DNA from: Victivallis vadensis | Lineage (GTDB): Bacteria > Verrucomicrobiota > Lentisphaeria > Victivallales > GWF2-50-93 | DNA length: 33,874 nucleotides | Direction: 5' to 3' | Assembly: GCA_945883805.1 (NCBI GenBank) | Contig: CAMCYE010000027.1 | Location: forward strand, 1-33,874 | Part shown: positions 7,784-14,536 of the stretch, one piece after another | Numbering within the stretch: position 1 is the first letter of the stretch | Layout of the letters: each line of letters starts with the position of its first letter | Made by a program: the position numbers and the translations under genes | Notes under the pieces: generated by a model | What the model was told of the DNA's origin: nothing | The model's database searches: none | The model's input: the letters and a program-made list of their open reading frames with translations, nothing else

Positions 7784-10700
7784 TCAATTCAGTTCAACAA
7801 TTGTAAGCGAATTCTTAGGCACATATAGCAAGTGAGATGTGGCGATGGGGCTTTCCGTAGCATTGCCCAGCAGAATACGGCATTTTTTTGCATTGGTTGA
7901 CTTGAGTGTTACATCCGCATCCTGTCCGCCGCAATTGCCAATGGCCAGCAGCATAGCTCCGTCAGGCCTTACCCATATTCCAGTCTGCACCTCGGAGTTG
8001 GCGAGTATTTCCAAATTGGGGACGGACTGCCAAGGTGGATAAAAACGAGATTGCTCCGCCCCGAAGTCGCCTTTGATTTGCAATATCTGATAAACTAAAG
8101 TCATTTCCAAATATCTTGGATATAATCCCACTCCCTGGGGGATCAAGTACGCCAAAATGGCATTGGTATGAACTTTGGCGTCCAATTTAGGATTAATCAT
8201 AGGCAGGAAATAGTTGACAATACCCCAGGGCTGCGATAGGTAGCGAGGGCGGAATTTATCGATAGTTAATAAGGTGTCGTACCCTTGCCCGGCACGAATT
8301 GGCTGCTTGAACCACTCCCCGCAAAACAGACTCGTAGCAAAACTATGCATAGGCGGAGCCACGGATCCCGATATGTGTATCCAAATATGGTAGTCGGGGA
8401 AATCCTTGCCATAATTTTCAAAATTAGGGCGATTAGGTTGATTCTCAACGTTACGCGCAGTCAAAGTTGCTGCTCTCTTAAGGAATTCCCGGATTTTCCT
8501 GACTGCATAAGTGGGTTGCAGAACACCAGTATCATCTATGTAGCCACAGCCATGAATGGCATTGCTGCACTCTACGGGCCATGCACCGTCAAAGTAGAGT
8601 CCGTCGGCTCCCGTTTTTTTCTCCACTTCGTTCAATTGATATAAGAGATAGTCCAAGTAAGAACTGTTGACACAGGACCGCACTTGTACGGACTCCTCCG
8701 ATTTCCATTGTCTGATTGGCTGTTGCACCCATTCCTCATAGTAGTCAATATGCTCCGGTTGAACTTTTTCGGTAAATGAAATAGGAGCAAAGTAAGGAAT
8801 GGCCATGACTTTCTCCTTATGGGCATTATCTACAGCGGCTTTCAGAATGTCATAGTCAATTCCGGCTGGATCACAGATATATTTCATGTAATTGCAATTA
8901 TTTCGCCAAATAGTGCAAAACTTCATATATTTGGATAATTTAGGAAAATTATTTTTACGCTTATTTCCCCAGTTTTCGGTAACAGCCGAATCATAATGAG
9001 GAGGAAGCGGTTTTACCGGAGTCACCTGCAATCCAAATGACAAATGTAATTTGTCGATAGTTCCTTTGCCGGCAAAATTTACTTGCCAAATTACTTTTCC
9101 GCCTTTGTCTTCCAAGGTAAATGCATTTGTGGCTGGCGTACTGTGGAACATCTGTCGGGACTCATTTACGTAACCTAGGCCCCCCTCAGGTGTGCCTACC
9201 CAAAAATATACTTGCCAGGGGTATAGTTTTTTCCCTTTTTCAATCGTGCCGTTAAGCGCCCGATCAGGGGCTCCATGATAGAGATTCGCATATTGGGATT
9301 TAAATGTGGTCGACAAGGTTAATCCGTCAATAGCCGTAGGTTTGCCATTTTCTCCTGTAACATCTAATTCAAACCAAACTAACCCGTCGTATTCAATTTT
9401 GGCCGTGCAATTGACGGTCAGGTTGCCGCCGTTGCCACTGAGTTGCAGGTTAACTTCGGACGGAGACTGGTTAATAACTGTAAACTTAGTAAGCTTAACG
9501 GGGAAAAATTTTTCACCTTTTTGAACCATTAGCACAGGAGCGGTTTCCAAGGGGCCATATTGACTGGATTGATAGTTGAAAAACAGTGAATTGCCCCATG
9601 TATAAGTTCGATTCCACATGGTAATACTTTTCCCGTCAAGTGTCAGAGGGGCAAAGGGCTTAAGGATTTCATCCGATACTCCGACCTGGTTGTTTAACCA
9701 TATTGGAGGAGGGGAAACGCTTAAGGTTTTCTTATCTTGCCTGTTTCCTTGAATGGCGCTGAAAGTATAATTGTCAAATGCCCAGCTTTGGTAATCCACT
9801 TCGATTTCGCCTGGACTTGTGGTTTTTTTCAGCATAACTTTGCCGTCTGATGCAGTGACAGTCAGCAGAATCTGGGCGGTTTCCACACTTTGAATTTTGA
9901 TCTTGGCTTTTTTAGAACTGGGCAAATTGCTGATTTTAATTTCCAGCGGAGTGGGAATACTTAACTGCCCGGCAAGGCGAAATTGGGTATTCCCCGCCAC
10001 TTTTAACTGCAAATCAAAAAAGTCGCATTGGAGGTTTGTCAATCGTTTTGAAACAGACTTAAATACTCCTGTAGGACTGGCACTGAATGGCTCCAGTGCC
10101 CCCATAATTTCATCGTAACCAGTATTGGTTCTAAAATAGGTTCCCTGTTTGAAACCCAATAAATCCATCTCGACGCCGAGGGCCAATTTGTCACTATTTA
10201 ATAACTGTCCACTTATGCGGAAATCACCTGTCGCCGGACTACCAATATCATAAATTGCCAGGACTTGGGAAGTTTTGGGTAGTAATTTCATTGTGGCAAA
10301 ATTCTCCACATCGTCGGCACCCTTTACAACTGCGGCAAAGGTGAAATTACCTCCGTCAATCCAAAAGATGTTGAATTTCCATTCTTCATTGGCGCAAGCA
10401 TTCATTTTTAGCGAGGCAAGAGGTACGGCCATTTCGATAAACCAATACTTTTCAGGAAGGATTGCCAGATTTAGCCATTTGCTATTGGCATTTTTCTCTT
10501 CGCCAATGGCAATTTCCGCATCGCTATTCCAAGAACGATCCCCATTTAGCATATCGACGATTGAGCCGGATGCGGATATGGCAATACGACGGATCGATTC
10601 GTTCTCTCCGGAACTTGGCGCCAGCATGATATCCAGTATGCCATTATCTCGAAAAGTATCCATGTCATCAGATTTTCTTATGGGTAATGCAGGGCGTTTC

Positions 10701-11029
10701 TTGGGAACGATGACAAGGCAGTAGAAATTTTTGGTGTCATAGCTGCTTTTAACCAGTAACCCTGATTTTTCGCTTAGCATTCTCTTGCTGTAAAAATCTC
10801 TCATGCCTGTAAAGGCAGTGCAATCGCCCCATTCGTCAGTATCCAATTTGCCATCAATTCTTGGAGGTGTAGCAGTTTCGCCAATAGACACAAGCAATCC
10901 GCCTTTATTGTCGGCAAACTCTTTAAGGCGATTTTCGTATTTGATGTTTCCCGAGTCTGTGACTCCATGGAGGCAGCTTGCCGTTACACTTAGAAATATC
11001 CCTGAAATTATTTTTTTTAACATTTCCAT
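7784..11029 (-). CDS. Large secreted glycoside-hydrolase-like protein with N-terminal CBM9-like domain
   Basis: About 1081 aa. The start at 11029 (MEMLKKIISGIFLSVTAS) gives a clean signal peptide and lies 7 nt after the pseudopilin stop; the frame is open to 11113 but those residues look non-coding. Residues about 50-260 resemble a CBM9/DOMON-like carbohydrate-binding domain, starting PPRIDGKLDTDEW. A beta-sandwich region follows, including YHGAPDRALNGTIEKGKKLYPW. A TIM-barrel-like C-terminal half has TIWRNNCNYMKY, VMAIPYFAP and GADGLYFDGAWP (about 805-815), the last resembling a catalytic strand with Asp. This layout resembles DUF6067/GH123-type proteins, but assignment to a GH family is uncertain. 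The codons look more A/T-rich than those of dgt or uvrA. Confidence 0.75.
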   Translation of the reverse strand: MEMLKKIISGIFLSVTASCLHGVTDSGNIKYENRLKEFADNKGGLLVSIGETATPPRIDGKLDTDEWGDCTAFTGMRDFYSKRMLSEKSGLLVKSSYDTKNFYCLVIVPKKRPALPIRKSDDMDTFRDNGILDIMLAPSSGENESIRRIAISASGSIVDMLNGDRSWNSDAEIAIGEEKNANSKWLNLAILPEKYWFIEMAVPLASLKMNACANEEWKFNIFWIDGGNFTFAAVVKGADDVENFATMKLLPKTSQVLAIYDIGSPATGDFRISGQLLNSDKLALGVEMDLLGFKQGTYFRTNTGYDEIMGALEPFSASPTGVFKSVSKRLTNLQCDFFDLQLKVAGNTQFRLAGQLSIPTPLEIKISNLPSSKKAKIKIQSVETAQILLTVTASDGKVMLKKTTSPGEIEVDYQSWAFDNYTFSAIQGNRQDKKTLSVSPPPIWLNNQVGVSDEILKPFAPLTLDGKSITMWNRTYTWGNSLFFNYQSSQYGPLETAPVLMVQKGEKFFPVKLTKFTVINQSPSEVNLQLSGNGGNLTVNCTAKIEYDGLVWFELDVTGENGKPTAIDGLTLSTTFKSQYANLYHGAPDRALNGTIEKGKKLYPWQVYFWVGTPEGGLGYVNESRQMFHSTPATNAFTLEDKGGKVIWQVNFAGKGTIDKLHLSFGLQVTPVKPLPPHYDSAVTENWGNKRKNNFPKLSKYMKFCTIWRNNCNYMKYICDPAGIDYDILKAAVDNAHKEKVMAIPYFAPISFTEKVQPEHIDYYEEWVQQPIRQWKSEESVQVRSCVNSSYLDYLLYQLNEVEKKTGADGLYFDGAWPVECSNAIHGCGYIDDTGVLQPTYAVRKIREFLKRAATLTARNVENQPNRPNFENYGKDFPDYHIWIHISGSVAPPMHSFATSLFCGEWFKQPIRAGQGYDTLLTIDKFRPRYLSQPWGIVNYFLPMINPKLDAKVHTNAILAYLIPQGVGLYPRYLEMTLVYQILQIKGDFGAEQSRFYPPWQSVPNLEILANSEVQTGIWVRPDGAMLLAIGNCGGQDADVTLKSTNAKKCRILLGNATESPIATSHLLYVPKNSLTIVELN

Positions 11030-11036
11030 TCGTCCA

Positions 11037-11804
11037 TTATTGTTTTGTAAAAAAAGACTGATTGCCGTAAAACCATGGCTGAAACATGTATTTGGCCGCA
11101 TTGGCTCCGGCAAAACCGCCTGGCACTATTTCCCTTAATGTTCGAGTTTCCGCATGACCGTCGAGAAATACCAGATTGCCGAAATTCCCATGCTTTATGT
11201 ATTTGTATGCAACATTAATAGTCACCGAAAAGTATCCGTAAGGATAAGTAATGGTGCCATTGTCAACCAAGAACATTGTGGACTCGGGAGGGGAGGGCAA
11301 GTTTTTTATCGATCCGCTGGTATTTGTGAGTGAACCGGCAGTACCGTTATTAGTCAATCCTACTAAATTAAAACCGTAACTTACATAGGTGTCCGAGATG
11401 GTACCGAGTATATTGCCTGCGTCGATAGCCATTTTTTTGGATTCCGGACAGAGGAATACTGATTCAATGGGTAGCAAGAGCCTGTTGCTTGCATCAAATT
11501 TTTGACGGACATTTGCGTAATCAGCCAAATAGAGTGGCCATTTGGTATAAGTGGTGATTGTCGCTGGCATGGTGCAAGGCAGATACCAGTCTCCGTTGTC
11601 ACCACGGTAGAGTTCTGCCGTAGTCCCCAATTGCTTAAGGTTGGAGACACAGCTGATACCTCGAGCTACACTTCTCGCTTTGGCAAGAGCCGGAAGGAGC
11701 ATTGAAGCTAAAATGGCTATGATGGAAATCACCACCATCAATTCGATGAGCGTAAATTCTGAACTGACCCCGTCTTTGACATTTTGAAGCTTATTTGCTT
11801 TCAT
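11037..11804 (-). CDS. Type II secretion/type IV pilin-like pseudopilin with H-X9-DG C-terminus
   Basis: A 255-aa prepilin-like protein. [19 protein letters not shown] near residue 17 is the pilin N-terminal methylation helix, with the invariant Glu at +5. The residue before the Phe is Glu, not the usual Gly. The C-terminus has [17 protein letters not shown], a perfect H-X9-DG motif typical of Planctomycete/Lentisphaera pseudopilins. The ATG at 11804 is preceded by AAGAAGG and overlaps the oxidoreductase stop as ATGA; a GTG at 11813 is an alternative start. These proteins are thought to sit in the inner membrane and assemble as minor pilins. Its location between a sugar oxidoreductase and a secreted hydrolase suggests a substrate-specific export or binding role, which is inference. 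Confidence 0.9.
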   Translation of the reverse strand: MKANKLQNVKDGVSSEFTLIELMVVISIIAILASMLLPALAKARSVARGISCVSNLKQLGTTAELYRGDNGDWYLPCTMPATITTYTKWPLYLADYANVRQKFDASNRLLLPIESVFLCPESKKMAIDAGNILGTISDTYVSYGFNLVGLTNNGTAGSLTNTSGSIKNLPSPPESTMFLVDNGTITYPYGYFSVTINVAYKYIKHGNFGNLVFLDGHAETRTLREIVPGGFAGANAAKYMFQPWFYGNQSFFTKQ

Positions 11805-12763
11805 GTCACGCACCCTTCTTTCTGTTTTTTAATTTTGGAACGGCAATATTCGACAGTAAACAGGTCTCCGTCATAGCCTGCGTCGTCTAGGCGTAAATCG
11901 GACAAAAAGACTTTTTGTCCATTGTTTAACCAAGAAGTTTTGGCTGCCAATGCGGCAAGTTCCGGCTCCAGAAGTACCGCGTTGGATATTGGCGGCGAAT
12001 CCGTATTGTTGGTCAAATAGGGCAATACCGCCTTGAGCAGTGAATGATAAATCCAAGTGTTGTCAATTTTCATTTGATAAAGTTTATTTTTGCTTGCAGC
12101 CGTAAAGTTGAAGGGCAACACCGCCGCTGTACCCACTGATATAACTGCACTTCTGGAGTTTTGGTATTCGAGTAAAATCTGCTTCTGTCCCGAAGTGCAA
12201 AGGTATTGGGCGCAAACAAGCCCTGATCCCATGATTTGACTGACTAATGAATATGTATGTATCCCATAATTAAAATCATCCATGCCTGCAAAAGAGTAGA
12301 CAGTGTGGATTTTCTCTTCCGGGGTCGTCAGAGTTTGGAGTAATTCCTTGACTTCGGCAGTAAATCTTAGTGCCGAGCCTCCGGTAATACGGTATCCTTG
12401 TTTAAGCCATGCAAGTAATTGATTGACATCACGCATATTGCCGACAATCGGTTTATCGATAAATACGGATTTACCAGCTTCAATAAAGAGCCGCGCCTGT
12501 TCCAGATGGTGTTGCCAGTTAGCGGTGTGAATAATCACCCCGTCAACTAATTGAAGCATGTCTTCAAGATTTTCAGGCGTGTGTGGGATGCTCAGGCTCC
12601 TGCAAAACTGAGCGGCAAAACCAGCAGGACGCGTCTCTCCGGAATCCCAGGCGGCAACCACTTCGCAATCAACAATCTTGTCGGACACCAATTCCCGGAT
12701 TATCGGAACCCATTTACTGGGATGCGAGGTACAAAGACCAACCAGTCCTATGCGGAAGCTCAT
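11801..12763 (-). CDS. Gfo/Idh/MocA family NAD(P)-dependent oxidoreductase
   Basis: A 320-aa protein starting [19 protein letters not shown], an N-terminal Rossmann fold in which the GxGxxG glycines are altered to [17 protein letters not shown] is the (E/D)KP motif, whose Lys takes part in catalysis, followed by GGSALRF. The family acts on sugars and related polyols. This is the first gene of the operon, with AAAGGA 6 nt before the ATG and a TATAAT box further upstream. The stop overlaps the pseudopilin start (ATGA). The atypical nucleotide loop resembles a MocA subgroup found in sugar-utilisation loci. Codons are A/T-rich like the pseudopilin and hydrolase genes. Confidence 0.87.
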   Translation of the reverse strand: MSFRIGLVGLCTSHPSKWVPIIRELVSDKIVDCEVVAAWDSGETRPAGFAAQFCRSLSIPHTPENLEDMLQLVDGVIIHTANWQHHLEQARLFIEAGKSVFIDKPIVGNMRDVNQLLAWLKQGYRITGGSALRFTAEVKELLQTLTTPEEKIHTVYSFAGMDDFNYGIHTYSLVSQIMGSGLVCAQYLCTSGQKQILLEYQNSRSAVISVGTAAVLPFNFTAASKNKLYQMKIDNTWIYHSLLKAVLPYLTNNTDSPPISNAVLLEPELAALAAKTSWLNNGQKVFLSDLRLDDAGYDGDLFTVEYCRSKIKKQKEGCVT

Positions 12764-12793
12764 TTTAAAGTCCTTTGCTTTTCATATAAATGT

Positions 12794-12822
12794 ATTATAT
12801 CACATTATTTTTATGATAAACA
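12794..12822 (-). promoter_or_regulatory. Candidate promoter of the carbohydrate operon
   Basis: On the minus strand TATAAT (12794-12799) is a perfect -10 box lying 31 nt before the start of the MocA gene. The -35 position 17 nt upstream reads TGTTTA, which is weak, as expected of a promoter needing an activator such as the divergent AraC protein. Confidence 0.55.
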
Positions 12823-12834
12823 GAGTAATATTGG

Positions 12835-12863
12835 TTGAAAAGTATGTAAAAATCGCATATTAT
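12835..12863 (+). promoter_or_regulatory. Candidate promoter of the AraC regulator gene
   Basis: TTGAAA (12835-12840), a 17-nt spacer and TATTAT (12858-12863) form a good sigma-70-type promoter. Transcription would begin near 12870, only about 8 nt before the first ATG at 12878. That supports a start at 12899, which has AGGTG 8 nt upstream. Confidence 0.55.
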
Positions 12864-12877
12864 AAAAAATAAAGGAC

Positions 12878-13759
12878 ATGAATTCAGGTGTAATGATTAT
12901 GACTGGGCTCAATAACGATTTTTTTAAACGCAAGTTAGAACTGAAAATGTACGGGTTTATGAATATCGATAAACCCCTCAAGAGTTCACGGGCAATACAT
13001 GAACACACCTTTTGGCAGATCAATTTAGCGTGCTCAGGCGAAATTGTCCTATGGATAGATAATTGTGACCAGAAGTTCTGCGCTGGAGACATTGTCATAA
13101 TTCCACCAGGGGTGCGGCATTATTTAGATTACAGTCAAACAGGGAGCTATAGCGGATTTTCCTTTAAATTCGCGCTCCCGGTAGATTTTTCCGGCAAAGA
13201 CCAACTATTTTCCTTTATCCATACTAATGAAAAGAGCCGACAACTAATTGTAGCCATTACTAATCTATTCAAAGGATTCTTTCCTCAAAAAATGCGATGG
13301 CATAATCGCGAGTTCACGGTGACTTCGGATGCAAGTTACCCTATGCTTGTGGAGGATATCCTGTTTGGCACGTTGCGGTATTTCTATTTTATCAAACCCG
13401 CCAATCGACAGGAAGGGGAACTTTTTTTTAAAATCCGGGAGGCAATCGCCAAGCAGGGGGGGACGCCGTTGAGTATTGAAGGATTGGCCAAGGAATTGCG
13501 CTACTCTACCGGGCACCTTAGGGTATTAGTCAAAAAAAAGACTGGGAAATCAACCAAGACTTTTGTGGATGAAGAGAGAATGAAAATAGCAAAACATTAC
13601 CTGCACTATTCTAATTTAAATGTCAGTGAATTAGCAGACCGCACCGGATTCTGTGATGTTTTCTACTTTAGAAAATTCTTTAAGAAATACGCAGGCGTCA
13701 CTCCAAATAATTATCGCAAACGCTGCCGTATGGGCACGTCAAATCTTATTCGGGACTAA
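12878..13759 (+). CDS. AraC-family transcriptional regulator with cupin sensor domain
   Basis: A 293-aa protein (286 aa if the ATG at 12899 is used, which is better spaced from AGGTG and from the predicted transcription start). The N-terminal half is an AraC-type cupin: HEHTFWQINLACSGEIVLW, then FCAGDIVIIPPGVRHYLDY. The C-terminal 100 residues have two helix-turn-helix motifs, with TPLSIEGLAKELRYSTGHLRVLVK for the first and LNVSELADRTGFCDVFYFRKFFKKYAGVTPNNYRK for the second. It is divergently transcribed from the five-gene carbohydrate operon with a 114-nt gap, so it probably senses the sugar and activates that operon. Its last bases lie just inside the right copy of the 24-bp repeat. Confidence 0.9.
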   Translation: MNSGVMIMTGLNNDFFKRKLELKMYGFMNIDKPLKSSRAIHEHTFWQINLACSGEIVLWIDNCDQKFCAGDIVIIPPGVRHYLDYSQTGSYSGFSFKFALPVDFSGKDQLFSFIHTNEKSRQLIVAITNLFKGFFPQKMRWHNREFTVTSDASYPMLVEDILFGTLRYFYFIKPANRQEGELFFKIREAIAKQGGTPLSIEGLAKELRYSTGHLRVLVKKKTGKSTKTFVDEERMKIAKHYLHYSNLNVSELADRTGFCDVFYFRKFFKKYAGVTPNNYRKRCRMGTSNLIRD

Positions 13760-13767
13760 ATCCGGCG

Positions 13768-13791
13768 CAATGAATTTTCCCCTGGAAAAAC
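13768..13791 (+). repeat. 24-bp direct repeat, right copy (possible att-like junction)
   Basis: This copy matches 5362-5385 with one difference (C for T at position 12). It sits 6 nt after the AraC stop and 4 nt before the -35 box of the vapBC module. Confidence 0.7.
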
Positions 13792-13795
13792 ATGC

Positions 13796-13843
13796 TTGAC
13801 AATTGGCACTGGATGCGTATAGTTATAAAAAATCAATACGCAT
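13796..13843 (+). promoter_or_regulatory. VapBC promoter with palindromic operator
   Basis: TTGACA (13796-13801), 16 nt and TATAGT (13818-13823) form a near-consensus promoter. A perfect 8-bp inverted repeat, ATGCGTAT (13813-13820) and ATACGCAT (13836-13843), overlaps the -10 box with a 15-nt spacer. This is where an antitoxin or toxin-antitoxin complex would be expected to bind for autorepression. Confidence 0.7.
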
Positions 13844-13853
13844 AGGGGGTCTC

Positions 13854-14114
13854 ATGAATGCAGGACGCTTAACTCTCAGCGCAGATCGGGATTCAATCGT
13901 ACTCGCCCATAAATTGGCCAAGTCTGAGGGTACTAGTATATCGGCGATGTTTGTCAGCTACATTAAATCGCGGAGCCAGGGGAAATCAGTCGGGCGGCAC
14001 CTCAGTCCCATGGCAAAAGAAGCCAGTGGAATGTTGGCCTCGTTGCCGGACGGGTTTGATTATAAAACCGTAATGAGTGACATTATTGCCAATAAATACG
14101 GGGTTGGAAAGTGA
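13854..14114 (+). CDS. VapB-like antitoxin (DUF6364-like)
   Basis: An 86-aa protein starting MNAGRLTLSADRDSIVLAHKLAKSEGTSIS, a ribbon-helix-helix-like N-terminus similar to DUF6364 antitoxins paired with PIN toxins. The frame is open further 5', but the ATG at 13854 has AGGGGG 4 nt upstream and follows the promoter. The extra N-terminal residues would cover the operator. The stop overlaps the GTG start of the PIN toxin gene. It should bind and neutralise the toxin and repress the operon through the palindrome upstream. Confidence 0.83.
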   Translation: MNAGRLTLSADRDSIVLAHKLAKSEGTSISAMFVSYIKSRSQGKSVGRHLSPMAKEASGMLASLPDGFDYKTVMSDIIANKYGVGK

Positions 14115-14536
14115 AAATATTTGTTGACACTAATGTCCTGCTTGATGTATTTCAGGAAAGGCGGCTGCATTACGATGGGTCTGTTTCTGTCTGGGATATG
14201 GCGGAACGGGGTCAGCTCTCAGGATTCATTTCGGCAATAAGCTTCAACAACATTTATTATATCGTTTCACGGTTTCGCGATAAAAAACATGCAAGTCGCG
14301 CAATTAAACTGTTGCGGGGAACATTCAGTCCGGTTCCCCTTGACGAGCAAATCCTTAATCAGGCAATTGATTCCAAGACGGATGATTTAGAAGATGCCAT
14401 TCAGTTTTTCTCGGCTGTCCGCGTGTCGGCCAATTTTATCATTACCCGCAACAATAAAGATTTTCCAAAATCAAGCATTCCAGTTTTGACACCCGAGGAA
14501 TTTCTTGCAATCATTGAATTAGGAGACAATACATGA
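14111..14536 (+). CDS. PIN-domain toxin, VapC-like ribonuclease
   Basis: A 141-aa PIN domain beginning with a GTG at 14111. MKIFVDTNVLLDVF supplies the first catalytic Asp, DDLEDAIQFFSAV the middle acidic pair, and FIITRNNKDF the last conserved block. PIN toxins are Mg-dependent RNases, usually cutting tRNA or rRNA. The start overlaps the antitoxin stop as GTGA, so the pair is translationally coupled. The toxin stop overlaps the next gene's start as ATGA, which is unusual because the following gene encodes a secreted structural protein. Confidence 0.9.
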   Translation: MKIFVDTNVLLDVFQERRLHYDGSVSVWDMAERGQLSGFISAISFNNIYYIVSRFRDKKHASRAIKLLRGTFSPVPLDEQILNQAIDSKTDDLEDAIQFFSAVRVSANFIITRNNKDFPKSSIPVLTPEEFLAIIELGDNT

